DNA of 36,890 nt from Bryobacterales bacterium (GCA_027459465.1 DAIDIH010000248.1:1-36890), one strand, 5' to 3'. Shown: positions 1 through 8,357, counted from the first letter of the stretch. Notes: generated by a model from the letters alone, not told the origin. Numbers and translations are program-made.

Positions 1-1
1 G

Positions 2-943
2 CCGGCGTTTGCTGTCGATCCCGCGCTGCTGCAGATGGCGCCGGACGGGGCCAAGGCGCTCGCCGGCATGCAGATCGCGCAAGGCAAGCAGTCCCCGCTC
101 GGCCGCTATGTGCTGCAGCATCTCGGCACGCCGGGACCGCGCGCGCAGGCGTGGATGAGCCAGGCGGGCTTCGATCCGCGGCGGGATCTGACCGAGATTC
201 TCGTAGCGGCCACAGGATCGAGCACCTCCGTCAACGGAGGCCTCGTGCTGGCGCGTGGAACATTCGACACGGCCCGGCTGGGCGCGGCGATTGAGGCGCA
301 CGGCGGCGTTCATGCGGTTGTCCTGGGCTCCGACGTTTACACCGGAGGCAAGTCTCCGCACCCCTGGAGCATCGCGTTCCCGGATAATACGACTGCGGTC
401 ATGGGGTCGCCGGACGATGTGAACGCCGCTCTCACCCGGCGAGCTTCGGCAACTCCGGTTTCGACCTCACTGAGCGGCCAGGTCGCACAACTCAGCGCCG
501 CCAACGACTTTTGGTTCCTCACGCTGGGTCCGCTTTCCCAGTTCGCGAATGCGGTTCCCGACCCGTCCGTGAGCAATGCCTTTCAGAACGGAGCGATGTT
601 CCAGGCCGTCACCCAAGCCAGCGGCGGTCTGCACTTCGGCGACAACGTCGTATTCAGCGCGGATGCCGTCACGCGGTCGGACAAGGACGCGCAGTCGCTT
701 CAGGACGTGGTACGGTTCCTGGTCAGCATGATTCAATCTAACCAGCAGCAGAACGCGATGAACCAGCAGATCTCCTCGATCCTGAATTCGCTGACACTAT
801 CGACCAGCGCCAACGTCATGCATCTCTCGCTGTCGGTTCCCGAATCGCAGATGGAGGCGTTCCTGGCCGCGTCGTCGCAGCAAAGACGCTCCCTGCGTCC
901 GCCGATGCGTCATGCGCCACCTGCGCCACCGCAGGGCAACTAA
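2..943 (+). CDS. Uncharacterised acidobacterial protein, 3' part (gene starts before the window)
   Basis: The reading frame is already open at base 2, so the start lies upstream and about 313 residues are visible. I recognise the N-terminal part (a 'PDAKALAG..' stretch, then 'SPLGRYVLQHL', then 'GFDPRRDLTEIL') as the pattern of a hypothetical protein family common in Solibacter-like Acidobacteria; no function is known to me. The protein is soluble-looking in this part, rich in Ala, Ser and Gln, with a Gln/Asn-rich stretch near residue 240 and a Pro-rich tail. It ends 4 bases before the convergent glycosyltransferase gene, with no clear terminator between them. That it is coding is well supported by length and composition. 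Export is likely for the family but cannot be judged because the N-terminus is missing. Confidence 0.7.
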   Translation, partial: PAFAVDPALLQMAPDGAKALAGMQIAQGKQSPLGRYVLQHLGTPGPRAQAWMSQAGFDPRRDLTEILVAATGSSTSVNGGLVLARGTFDTARLGAAIEAHGGVHAVVLGSDVYTGGKSPHPWSIAFPDNTTAVMGSPDDVNAALTRRASATPVSTSLSGQVAQLSAANDFWFLTLGPLSQFANAVPDPSVSNAFQNGAMFQAVTQASGGLHFGDNVVFSADAVTRSDKDAQSLQDVVRFLVSMIQSNQQQNAMNQQISSILNSLTLSTSANVMHLSLSVPESQMEAFLAASSQQRRSLRPPMRHAPPAPPQGN

Positions 944-947
944 GTCC

Positions 948-2588
948 TCAGGAGGAGGGCAAGAAACGGAACACTTCCAGGACCGGCCTTCCGTTCCGGT
1001 CGGCGATGGTGTCGACGACCTGTTTGCGTAACCCGATGGATGCCGCGATGCGGTCGAGGCGGGCGCCAACCCCTTGAAATTGCTCCTGGTCGCGGGTGTG
1101 ACCGAGCCACAACGCATCGGGACGCTGAAGCTTCAGGCGTTCGATGTTGAGGTCGCCTGGTGTAGGCTGGTCGCTCATCACGGCGTCGGCGGCCATCTCG
1201 AGCGGCAGCGAGCCCCGATGGAGGACGAGCAGGGGTGTCAAAATGCCCCAGTCGATAACGTAAAACTGGCTCGCGTGATAGTCCGGCGCGCGTTTCGAGA
1301 GCGTGAGGATGCCGTCATCCCAGCTCCCGGCCGCTCCGTATCGCGCAAACTGAACCAGATACTGGTTGAAATTCAGCAGGTTCGCGATAAGCACCACCGC
1401 GATCCCCAGGGCTGCGGCCCAAGCCCCGGTTCGGCCCCGCGAGGAAAGTTCCGCGAGGGCGATGGCGACAAACAGCGTCGGCATCGGCCAAAGCAGGATC
1501 GTATGGTGCACGCTGCCGCCGGCGTTTTGCGTGATAGCCATCTGAAACCACCCAACGCCGATGGCGATCAGGAGGAATAGCATCGGGCGCCGGGCGCCGG
1601 TTGACCAAAGCCAGGGCAGGAGTAAAAACGAAGCCAGAACGGCCCACGGGAAGAGGTTGACGCGCCATTGCCCGGCCCAGACGCTCAACCGGGCCGACAC
1701 GCGCTCGCGGAAAGTGACGGGATCGAGGGGATGGCCCGCACCCGGATCATTAGCCAGATAGCCGAACAAAGCCGAACCGTCCGCCGTGTGCTCGAGGACG
1801 GTCGATTTTGGGTACAAATCCTTGAACGTGAAATGAGTGTTTGTACGGAACGTATCCCAGTGGTGGGTACGGTTGTATTGGATGAGGGGCCAGGCGCCGA
1901 CGAGGAATCCGGTGAGAGCGAGGGCGAGGTTTCGGCGCGAAAAACGAAGCCAGATCTGGCGCGGGAAGACGGCTAGCGACGCGACAATGATTCCTCCCAA
2001 TGGCCACAAAAACAAGGCTTTGTCCCACAGACCTAGCCCCACAAAAAACGAACCCAACCAGAGGTCCGACGCGCGGTTTGACTGAGCGAAGCGCCAAAAG
2101 AGCGCGACAGAGGAGAGCAAAAGGAGATGTTGGAGGACGACCGGCCCCCAATCAAACACACTAGTAAGGATGTAGCTCGAATCGGTGGCCAATAAGAGAG
2201 TGGCGAAAATGGCAGCACGGTCAGAGTGGACCTTCTTGGCCAGATAGAACAGCAGAGGCACGGTGGCCGCCGAGAGAACGAGAACGGGCCATCGAACCGA
2301 ATAAATCGAAGGCTTCCAGCGACTTAGGATCGGGATGTACAGCCAGGTCTTGAGCGCTCCGAGATAACTGAGCAACATGAATGTAACCCTGTGATGGTGC
2401 AAACGCACGGTGTACAATACGCCGGCAGTCTGGTAGATTGGTCCGGCAAAGAAGACTTCGTCGTTTTGTATGCCCGGATACGGTAGCACCGATGCGCCGA
2501 GAAAAAGGAAACAGAGAAAAGCGAGTGTCTGCGGCCACCTCTTCAGAGATCCGGATAGGCCTTGATCGGGCACGGGTGAGTGACTCAT
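948..2588 (-). CDS. GT-C family membrane glycosyltransferase (ArnT/PMT-like, GT39-type)
   Basis: About 546 residues with roughly ten hydrophobic segments, starting with a membrane segment near residue 25. Directly after it comes the acidic first-loop motif 'PGIQNDEVFFAGP', where the Asp-Glu pair is the usual catalytic/metal site of GT-C enzymes that use polyprenyl-phosphate sugars. The C-terminal ~100 residues are a soluble periplasmic-type tail. It probably transfers a sugar from a lipid carrier to a protein or lipid acceptor on the outer face of the inner membrane; the substrate cannot be read from sequence. The frame stays open up to 2780, but the extra 64 residues are hydrophilic and unlike the family, so I chose the ATG at 2588. 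Its ribosome site is weak. A palindrome and a hairpin lie just upstream and may regulate it. Confidence 0.75.
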   Translation of the reverse strand: MSHSPVPDQGLSGSLKRWPQTLAFLCFLFLGASVLPYPGIQNDEVFFAGPIYQTAGVLYTVRLHHHRVTFMLLSYLGALKTWLYIPILSRWKPSIYSVRWPVLVLSAATVPLLFYLAKKVHSDRAAIFATLLLATDSSYILTSVFDWGPVVLQHLLLLSSVALFWRFAQSNRASDLWLGSFFVGLGLWDKALFLWPLGGIIVASLAVFPRQIWLRFSRRNLALALTGFLVGAWPLIQYNRTHHWDTFRTNTHFTFKDLYPKSTVLEHTADGSALFGYLANDPGAGHPLDPVTFRERVSARLSVWAGQWRVNLFPWAVLASFLLLPWLWSTGARRPMLFLLIAIGVGWFQMAITQNAGGSVHHTILLWPMPTLFVAIALAELSSRGRTGAWAAALGIAVVLIANLLNFNQYLVQFARYGAAGSWDDGILTLSKRAPDYHASQFYVIDWGILTPLLVLHRGSLPLEMAADAVMSDQPTPGDLNIERLKLQRPDALWLGHTRDQEQFQGVGARLDRIAASIGLRKQVVDTIADRNGRPVLEVFRFLPSS

Positions 2589-2600
2589 GACGAGACGGTC

Positions 2601-2653
2601 AACAGATCTGTTGGATACAGTCGGCGCGCACCCCTCATTATATGTGAGGGGTG
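2601..2653 (-). promoter_or_regulatory. Palindrome and inverted repeat in the leader of the glycosyltransferase gene
   Basis: Two symmetrical elements lie 13-65 bases before the chosen start at 2588. One is a perfect 12-base palindrome, AACAGATCTGTT, at 2601-2612. The other is a 9-base inverted repeat, CACCCCTCA / TGAGGGGTG (2629-2637 and 2645-2653), with a 7-base AT-rich loop. They could be operators or an mRNA hairpin. No regulator is identified. Confidence 0.35.
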
Positions 2654-2939
2654 TGGGCAAAGATGGGGCTCGGCTTTTATTCCCTGAAGGATACGGGCGG
2701 CTTCGGGCAACGGAGTCAGGAAGGAACTTCCGGTCATTCCACGTAATGTTTTCGCAAGGGTTATCCGATAAGCAAGGCAATCGGGGTGCGGGGATCGCGA
2801 TGGCGGAGACCCGGCACCGGCGAGGTGCTACGCTGCCGATCGGCTCCCCGAGGCCGACAGGCGGCGTAGTGATGACAAGTCAGGGCGATGGCGGAGGCGG
2901 GCGCTGCCCGGTCCCGTCGGAAGAATTTTCACTTGGCAG

Positions 2940-2967
2940 TTGAATTGCTGAATGGATGTGCTATGAT
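2940..2967 (+). promoter_or_regulatory. Probable sigma-70-type promoter of the DksA-like gene
   Basis: A -35-like TTGAAT at 2940-2945 and a -10 TATGAT at 2962-2967 are separated by 16 bases, and the -10 is preceded by TGC, giving an extended -10. Transcription would start near 2974, leaving a leader of about 170 bases before the ATG at 3148. Confidence 0.5.
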
Positions 2968-3147
2968 GCTGAGAGCGATTCACAAAGATAGACGGGAGGC
3001 CCGCCGGAGGGTGGTCTTGAGCCGTCAGGGTGAATGCGCTTCTTCCCCGAGCCGGCGTGTTCGAATGTTGAACCTTTTGAGAGGTTGGCGCGTCTATACG
3101 GGGTGAACAATAGCTAAAAAGAAAAAAACAACATATAGGAGACCGAC

Positions 3148-3531
3148 ATGACGAAGACCGAACTCAACCGATTCAAAGAAATCCTGGAAACCAAGCTCGC
3201 AGAGTTGTCCAAGGGCGTCCGCAATCGCGATGGCATCACGATCGAAAAAAGCCCTGACGCGCTGGACGAAGTGCAAAACGCCGCCGAGCGCGAACTGGCG
3301 ATTCGCAATCTCGATCGTGAATCGAACCTGTTGCGTAACGTGCGCAGCGCGCTACGCCGCATCGACGACGGCACGTATGGCATTTGCCTGCACTGCGAAG
3401 AAGAGGTCAGCCCGAAGCGGCTGAACGCGGTGCCCTGGACGCCTTACTGCATCCAGTGCCAGGAGATGGCAGACCGTAACCAGGAAGAGGGCAACGAGGC
3501 GTTCGACGACGTGCTTGGGCACGCAGCGTAA
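3148..3531 (+). CDS. DksA/TraR-family zinc-finger transcription regulator
   Basis: A 127-residue protein with the layout of the DksA/TraR family: an N-terminal helical region (about residues 1-70) that would form the coiled-coil hairpin, an acidic tip around Asp37-Asp40, and a C-terminal zinc finger with Cys80, Cys83, Cys101 and Cys104 (C-x2-C-x17-C-x2-C). Family members bind RNA polymerase through its secondary channel and change promoter choice, often together with ppGpp. The ATG at 3148 has a good ribosome site (TAGGAG) six bases upstream. The gene stands alone, with its own promoter and a strong terminator just downstream. Whether it is true DksA or a stress-type paralogue cannot be decided here; the protein is shorter than E. 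coli DksA (151 residues). Confidence 0.9.
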   Translation: MTKTELNRFKEILETKLAELSKGVRNRDGITIEKSPDALDEVQNAAERELAIRNLDRESNLLRNVRSALRRIDDGTYGICLHCEEEVSPKRLNAVPWTPYCIQCQEMADRNQEEGNEAFDDVLGHAA

Positions 3532-3581
3532 GAATTCCTTGGCGGCGTAATCCGGAAACCGGTCCCCAATTTCACATCATG

Positions 3582-3615
3582 ACGGGTGCGGCTCAAAAAG
3601 CCGTACCCGTTTTTT
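3582..3615 (+). terminator. Rho-independent terminator after the DksA-like gene
   Basis: A 12-pair stem (3582-3593 with 3599-3610, one G-T pair) with a 5-base loop, followed by a run of six T (3610-3615). It works only for the plus strand because the minus-strand side is not followed by T. Its right half also encodes the last residues of the convergent PgeF-type gene. Confidence 0.9.
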
Positions 3616-4321
3616 CATGGACCACACGAATCGCGGAAACCATTCGACCGGCCGACTCGCGATCCCGGCGCCAGGACTCGAACAGCTTCGCATCGCAGCG
3701 GGTGCATCGCCGGGCCGGGGCGATCCGTTCCCGGAGAATCCCGGCGTCCGTCAGTTGCCGGACAACCGTAGCCTCCAGGTCAATGTGCGTTTTCTCACGC
3801 AAAATTCGCTGTGTTTGCGGCGAGGATTCATGGGGTTCGCGCAGCGCGTCAGGATGCGCGATCTGGAACTGTTCCGCCACTTCGGGTCCCACTTCGAAAC
3901 AGCAGTAGCCGATGCCGGGGCCGATGGCGGCGAGGATGTCTGCCGGGCGCGAGCCATAACGGCGCGTCAGCTCGGCGACCGTCTTGGTTGCGATGCCGCC
4001 GACGACGCCCCGCCAACCGGCATGGACGGCGGCGACGGCGCGGTGAACGGGGTCGGCGAGGAGGATGGGCAGGCAGTCCGCGGTGCGGATCGGCAACCAA
4101 AGGCCGGGTTCGTTAGACACGACGGCGTCGGCCTGTTCGCCGGGGCGCACGGTACCGGCCTCGACGACGCGGTCCGAGTGGATCTGCTTCAAGAGTAACG
4201 GCGCTTTGGGCCAGTCACCCGCCAGACGCGTGCCGAAGCCATGATCGAGCCAGGATTGGGCGGCGAGCAGGCGGGAGCGCAGGACGCCATCCGCGTCGAG
4301 GAGAAATGGAGCCTCGGTCAA
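3593..4321 (-). CDS. pgeF: PgeF/YfiH-type laccase-domain protein (peptidoglycan editing factor family)
   Basis: About 242 residues with the hallmarks of the multicopper-oxidase-like YfiH/PgeF family: a QIHSDRV stretch, 'RTADCLPIL' (metal-site Cys), 'AAVHAGWRG' (metal-site His) and 'GPGIGYCCFEVG'. Family members are purine nucleoside phosphorylase/adenosine deaminase-like or edit peptidoglycan precursors by removing wrongly placed L-serine. The frame remains open to 4552, but that N-terminal stretch is Arg/His-rich noise overlapping the upstream gene. I favour the TTG at 4321, whose first bases overlap the TGA of the upstream gene (TTGA), giving translational coupling; a GTG at 4336 is the alternative. 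The final codons lie inside the terminator hairpin of the neighbouring gene. Confidence 0.85.
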   Translation of the reverse strand: MTEAPFLLDADGVLRSRLLAAQSWLDHGFGTRLAGDWPKAPLLLKQIHSDRVVEAGTVRPGEQADAVVSNEPGLWLPIRTADCLPILLADPVHRAVAAVHAGWRGVVGGIATKTVAELTRRYGSRPADILAAIGPGIGYCCFEVGPEVAEQFQIAHPDALREPHESSPQTQRILREKTHIDLEATVVRQLTDAGILRERIAPARRCTRCDAKLFESWRRDRESAGRMVSAIRVVHEKTGTAF

Positions 4322-4956
4322 CTGACTTTCAGGCACTCGGCGATTTCTTTTTCGCTGATGGCGCCTTCGCGTATGATGCGCCAGTAGGGTTCGGTGATAT
4401 CGACCGTTGTGTTGCCGGGTCCGTTGCAAAGGCCGCCATCGACGACGAGATTCACCCGGCCGTCGAGCATGGCGAAGGCTTCGATGCCGCTTCGGCAGGT
4501 GGGCTGGCCGGAAAGATTGGCGCTGGTGGAAATGAGGGGCTGGTCGAGCCACTCGACGAGGGCGCTGGCGATCTTGGCCCGGGACTGACGGACAGCGAGG
4601 CGACCAGTGTTACCGGTGACCTTGAGCGGCACTTTGGAAGAAGCCGGGACGATGATGCTGAGCGGGCCGGGCCAGAAGCGGCGCGTGAGCAGTGTGAAGC
4701 GGGCCGAGAGATCCTTTGAGAGGTCCTCAGCCATGAAACTGGAGCTCACGATCAGCGGCAGCGACCGCTGGGCCTCGCGGCCCTTGGCGGCGAAAACCAG
4801 GCCCACGGCGTGGAGGTTGAGGGGGTCGGCGACGAGCGTGTAAAGCGACTCGGTGGGAATCGCGACGACTTCCCCGCGGCGGACGGCAGCGGCAGCCCGT
4901 TCGATGACGTCTTCGCTGGGGTTTTCGGGATTGACTTCGATAAGGTCAGTGGCCAA
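4318..4956 (-). CDS. L-threonylcarbamoyladenylate synthase (Sua5/YciO/YrdC family)
   Basis: A 212-residue single-domain YrdC-type protein. It shows 'IPTESLYTLVADP' (matching PTDTVYGL), 'AKGREAQRSLPLIV' (the K-R...P nucleotide-binding motif), 'FWPGPLSIIV' and 'STSANLSG'. The family makes threonylcarbamoyl-AMP from threonine, bicarbonate and ATP for the t6A37 modification of ANN-decoding tRNAs, working with TsaD/TsaB/TsaE (none in this window). The Sua5 C-terminal domain is absent, so it is of the short TsaC type. A GGGGAC ribosome site lies about eight bases before the ATG at 4956. It is the first gene of a two-gene unit with the PgeF-type gene. A YciO-type paralogue of unknown role cannot be excluded, because TES replaces the usual TDT. 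Confidence 0.85.
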   Translation of the reverse strand: MATDLIEVNPENPSEDVIERAAAAVRRGEVVAIPTESLYTLVADPLNLHAVGLVFAAKGREAQRSLPLIVSSSFMAEDLSKDLSARFTLLTRRFWPGPLSIIVPASSKVPLKVTGNTGRLAVRQSRAKIASALVEWLDQPLISTSANLSGQPTCRSGIEAFAMLDGRVNLVVDGGLCNGPGNTTVDITEPYWRIIREGAISEKEIAECLKVS

Positions 4957-5007
4957 GGATTCGTCCCCAGCGGCGCCAGTACGGCGGTGTGGAGCACTCT
5001 CCGATCA

Positions 5008-6936
5008 TCATAGCGAAGCTTGGGAGGCGGCGTTTCCCCCGAAAGGCCGCTCGAGCGGGATGGCTTCGGCGACTTCGATGGCGCGCGCGTAGCCGGAAGC
5101 GGGCGCGCTGATTTGCACGCCCTGCACCATCGAGCGCACCCGGGTCACCATTTCACGCGCGATCGCGACGCCTTCGGCGCGGGCCTTTTCGGCGCTGTCG
5201 GCCTGGCGCATCCGTTCGAGATATTCGTCGGGGACGGGCACGCGCAGCTCGTTCACCATGAACTCCGCGTTGCGGAAGCTGGTGAGCGGCCATATGCCGC
5301 ATACGACGGGGAGTTTGAACTGTTCGATGTGGCGGAGGAAGTGTTCCAGCAGCTTGAGGTCGAACACCGGCTGCGTGACCACGTATTCGGCGCCGGCTTC
5401 GGCTTTCCAGGCGAAGCGGCGAAGTTCGTCCTCGATGTTCAGCGCGCCGGGATTGGCGCCGACGCCGATGAGGAGTTCGGTTTTCGAGCCCATCGCGTTG
5501 CCGCCGATATCGAGGCCGCGGTTGAGATTGTTGGCGATGTTGCAGAGGCCGATGGAATCTACGTCGAAGACGGCGGTGGCGTCAGGGTACGTGCCCATGC
5601 GGGGCGGGTCGCCGGTGATGCAGATGAGATTGCGGACTCCGGCGGCGTGCGCGCCGAGCAACTCGGACTGGATGCTGAGGATGTTACGATCGCGGCAGCA
5701 GAAGTGGAGCACGCACTCAATACCCGCTTCGCGCTGGAGGATCTGGCAGGTGACCATGGCGCTCAAGCGGGCGCTGGCGCGCGGGCCGTCGGGGACGTTG
5801 ATGACGTCGATGCCGCGGGAGGCGCAGAGTTTGGCGCCGGCAATTTCGCGAGACGCGTCGACGCCTTTGGGCGGAACGATTTCGACGAAAGAAACGAACC
5901 TGCCGGCAGCGAGTTTTGCGCCGAGGCCGGACTTTTCCGCCGCCGGGGTTTTGGCGAGCGGCGCGGGCGCGGCGGCAACGCGGCTTGCGACGGCGGCGTG
6001 CGAGAACGCCGGACGTCCAGGCTGGAGCGAGCGCGCTTCGCTGCGAATGAGCTTGATGTGTTCGGGGGTGGTGCCGCAGCAGCCGCCGACGATGCGGACG
6101 CCGGACCAGAGGAAGCGGCGGGCATACTGCGCCATGTACTCCGGCGAGCTGAGGTACAGGTTGCGTCCTTCGATGCGCACGGGCAGGCCGGCATTCGGCA
6201 TGGCGCTGAAGGGCTTCCCGGAAAACGCCATCATGCGCTCGATGGTTTCGAGCAGAAGCTTGGGGCCGGTGGAGCAGTTCAAGCCGATGACATCGACGGG
6301 CCAGGAGTCCAGGGCGCGGGTGTAGGTCTCCACATCCGTGCCGTCGGCAAGGTTGCCGTCGTCGTCGACCGTGAGTTGGGCGACGAGGACGAGTTCGTCT
6401 CCCGCGGCTTCGCGCACGGCGAGAACGGCTTGGTGGAGTTCGCTGAGATTTGAAAATGTTTCGAGGACGATGAGGTCGACGCCCGCGCCGATGAGGGCTT
6501 CGGCCTGCTCGCGGAACATGGCGCGGGCTTCGGCGAGGGAGGTGGGGCCGAGGGGTTCGATGCGGATGCCGAGCGGTCCCATGGCTCCGGCGACAAAGGC
6601 GGAGTTTCCTGCCGCCTGCCGGGCGAGACGCACTCCGGCGGTGTTAATGTCGGCAAGCTTTTCGGCCATGCCGAAAGCAGCGAGGCGGGCGCGGTTCGCT
6701 CCGAAGGTATTCGTCTCAAGGATTTCGGCGCCCGCGCGGACGTACTGCTCGTGGGTTTCGAGCACGAGTTGCGGCGAGGAAAGATTCAGCTCGTCGTAGC
6801 AGCGGTTGAGGAAGACGCCGCGGCCGTAAAGCATTGTGCCCATGGCCCCGTCAGCGACGATGGCGCGCTCGGCGAGGCGTTGGCGGAACAAGCTCGCCTT
6901 GGGAGACACTGCTGCGCCTTGGGGAGTGGACGGCAA
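5008..6936 (-). CDS. Fused homocysteine S-methyltransferase / methylenetetrahydrofolate reductase
   Basis: A 642-residue two-domain enzyme. Residues ~10-310 are a homocysteine S-methyltransferase domain with 'DGAMGTMLYGRG', 'IGLNCSTGP' and 'IVGGCCGTTPEHI', which supply the three zinc-binding Cys. Residues ~345-620 are a MetF-type TIM barrel with 'FVEIVPPKG', 'NLICITGDPP' and 'YVVTQPVFD'. The family reduces methylene-THF to methyl-THF and methylates homocysteine; YitJ of Bacillus has the same order. The cobalamin- and folate-binding domains of MetH are absent, so the methyl donor of the first domain is uncertain (S-methylmethionine, SAM, or a shuttle to a separate MetH). The frame opens at a TTG at 6936; a GTG at 6909 with AAGG upstream is an equally good start. 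It follows the DHDPS-like gene by 51 bases. Confidence 0.9.
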   Translation of the reverse strand: MPSTPQGAAVSPKASLFRQRLAERAIVADGAMGTMLYGRGVFLNRCYDELNLSSPQLVLETHEQYVRAGAEILETNTFGANRARLAAFGMAEKLADINTAGVRLARQAAGNSAFVAGAMGPLGIRIEPLGPTSLAEARAMFREQAEALIGAGVDLIVLETFSNLSELHQAVLAVREAAGDELVLVAQLTVDDDGNLADGTDVETYTRALDSWPVDVIGLNCSTGPKLLLETIERMMAFSGKPFSAMPNAGLPVRIEGRNLYLSSPEYMAQYARRFLWSGVRIVGGCCGTTPEHIKLIRSEARSLQPGRPAFSHAAVASRVAAAPAPLAKTPAAEKSGLGAKLAAGRFVSFVEIVPPKGVDASREIAGAKLCASRGIDVINVPDGPRASARLSAMVTCQILQREAGIECVLHFCCRDRNILSIQSELLGAHAAGVRNLICITGDPPRMGTYPDATAVFDVDSIGLCNIANNLNRGLDIGGNAMGSKTELLIGVGANPGALNIEDELRRFAWKAEAGAEYVVTQPVFDLKLLEHFLRHIEQFKLPVVCGIWPLTSFRNAEFMVNELRVPVPDEYLERMRQADSAEKARAEGVAIAREMVTRVRSMVQGVQISAPASGYARAIEVAEAIPLERPFGGNAASQASL

Positions 6937-6987
6937 ATCTCAGTTTAGCGTACGTGTTAGAACAGATCACCTGCTCTTGGAGAGCCG

Positions 6988-7962
6988 TCAGATCACGCCA
7001 ATGTCGTGCAAGATCTCCTTCAGTTGCGTCCGTTCCTCGGCGATCAAATCGTCGCCGGGTCCCCGAACAGGTCCGCCGGCGAGGCCGATGATCTCCAATG
7101 CGGCTTTCATCACGCCAACGTAAATGTGGCCGGAGGCGAAGCCGGGCAGGATCCATGGGTCGTGGCCCCGGCGTTGCGCGCAGGTTCCCACGAACTCGTA
7201 GAGTCTCCCGCTCCTGGCGATAACACTCCTTACGCGGCCAAAGTCGCAAGCATCCGCGGCATCCAACAGATCGAGAGAAAGTTCCGGCGCAAGATTGGCT
7301 GTCCAGGACACAAAGCCCGGACAGCCCAGCGCCGCTGCGTAGGCGAACTGCAGATCGCCCAGACCGCAAAGGACCGCCATTCGACGTGGACTGACGGTGT
7401 CCCTGATGGCCTTGTAGAGCAGGACGTCGCTGGTGTTCTCCTTGTCCGCAACGATGTTCGGATGTTCGGCACACTTAAGCATCAAGTGCGGCGGCATCCA
7501 GAGTTTGGACACGGCCGGATTGTTGTAGACCATCAGGCCGATATTGAGGGCGTCGGCCACTTTGAGAAAGTGACGAACCAGTCCCGCCTCGCTCGGCACG
7601 TGATAGTAGGGCAGGACGACTTGAACGCCGTCGGCTCCAGCGCTCTGCGCTGCCCTGGAGAGTTCGATGGTGCGCTCCGTGCCCGCAGCCGAGGTTCCGG
7701 CGACGACCGGAAGTTTGCCACCGCTCGAGGCGATGACGGTTTCGATGACCTTGAGGCGTTCGGCGTCGGAGAGCGCGTAAGCCTCACCCGTGCTGCCAAC
7801 GGGCACGAGCACCAGGCGTCTGCCGGCACATTTCTTCGTTAAGAACTGGGTATTGGCCCGAAGGCCATCGAGGTCCAGGCTGCCGTCGCGATTCAGCGGT
7901 GTGGCCTGGACAACCACGACGGCCTTGATCCTCTCCCGCATCGCTTCAGGTGTGAGTGGCAT
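6988..7962 (-). CDS. Dihydrodipicolinate synthase / N-acetylneuraminate lyase family aldolase
   Basis: A 324-residue TIM-barrel aldolase with 'VPVGSTGEAYAL' (the GxTGE pyruvate-carboxylate site), 'VVLPYYHVP', 'MVYNNPA' (the proton-relay Tyr region) and 'VADKENTSD', whose Lys is the expected Schiff-base residue. Family members make or cleave 2-keto acids through a pyruvate imine. The absence of lysine-pathway neighbours and the divergence from true DapA suggest a catabolic lyase (sugar acid or hydroxyproline type), but the substrate is not readable. The start at 7962 is set by an excellent AGGAGA site six bases upstream; the frame itself stays open to 8010. A TATAAT box lies about 65 bases upstream. 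It could be co-transcribed with the following methyltransferase/reductase gene. Confidence 0.85.
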   Translation of the reverse strand: MPLTPEAMRERIKAVVVVQATPLNRDGSLDLDGLRANTQFLTKKCAGRRLVLVPVGSTGEAYALSDAERLKVIETVIASSGGKLPVVAGTSAAGTERTIELSRAAQSAGADGVQVVLPYYHVPSEAGLVRHFLKVADALNIGLMVYNNPAVSKLWMPPHLMLKCAEHPNIVADKENTSDVLLYKAIRDTVSPRRMAVLCGLGDLQFAYAAALGCPGFVSWTANLAPELSLDLLDAADACDFGRVRSVIARSGRLYEFVGTCAQRRGHDPWILPGFASGHIYVGVMKAALEIIGLAGGPVRGPGDDLIAEERTQLKEILHDIGVI

Positions 7963-8357
7963 ACATGTCTCCTTACGCAAAGTGACCCCTAGCGGCTTCT
8001 CACGGCGCATCTAAGTGTTATTACATTATAAGCTCTACTTACATCTTTTACTGCCGCATAAGCCATCCTACAAGGGATGGCGCGGCTCTATCAGGAGGGA
8101 GATGGCGGAAACGGCTGGATGGTCCCGCGGCAGTTATTCGACGATGATGGCGCGGATGTAGCCGGTTTCCGGGCCGGCGAGGCCGGGAAAGAGGATGAGG
8201 GAGGCGCAGGCGGCAACAATCCGGGGTGGCGGCGTGGGCGACGTTGAACCAGAGCCTGGCGGCAGACGTAGTTGAGCAAAGAGATGCCGGAATGCAGCGG
8301 ATCAACCCGCAGTGACGGATGGAGACGTTCCGCGCGAAAGGGGTGTAATAGAAGCTT
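7963..8357. other. Intergenic region with a possible decayed gene end
   Basis: About 395 bases between divergent genes. The right part contains a short minus-strand frame ending at a TAA at 8134-8136. Its last residues (around 'LAGPETGYIRAIIVE') resemble the C-terminal end of a short-chain dehydrogenase, where 'ASYITGAVL' is typical. It has no start and a stop about 50 codons upstream, so at best it is a remnant. The left part holds the minus-strand promoter. Nothing else is recognised. Confidence 0.3.
8025..8053 (-). promoter_or_regulatory. Probable promoter of the DHDPS-like gene
   Basis: On the minus strand a perfect TATAAT (8025-8030) lies 17 bases from a weak -35, CAGTAA (8048-8053). 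The surrounding AT-rich stretch stands out from the GC-rich neighbourhood. The weak -35 suggests activator dependence. Confidence 0.4.

Larger units (their letters stand above)
2589..3147. other. Intergenic region between the glycosyltransferase and the DksA-like gene
   Basis: About 560 bases with no convincing gene. Open frames here (for example on the plus strand near 2888-3106) are Arg-rich and have no family resemblance. It holds the palindrome and hairpin of the minus-strand gene on the left, a plausible plus-strand promoter at 2940-2967, and a ~170-base leader for the DksA-like gene that ends in an A-rich stretch before its ribosome site. Confidence 0.5.

Noticed and set aside
2588..2780. 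N-terminal extension of the GT-C glycosyltransferase to the ATG at 2780
   Set aside because: The added 64 residues are hydrophilic and Ser/Pro-rich, place an unlikely tail before the first membrane segment and have no ribosome site.
5020..6453. Long plus-strand frame (477 codons) opposite the methyltransferase/reductase gene
   Set aside because: It is an antisense shadow of a GC-rich gene: Asp/Gly/Ala-rich, with no domain, while the minus strand encodes a clear two-domain enzyme with catalytic motifs.
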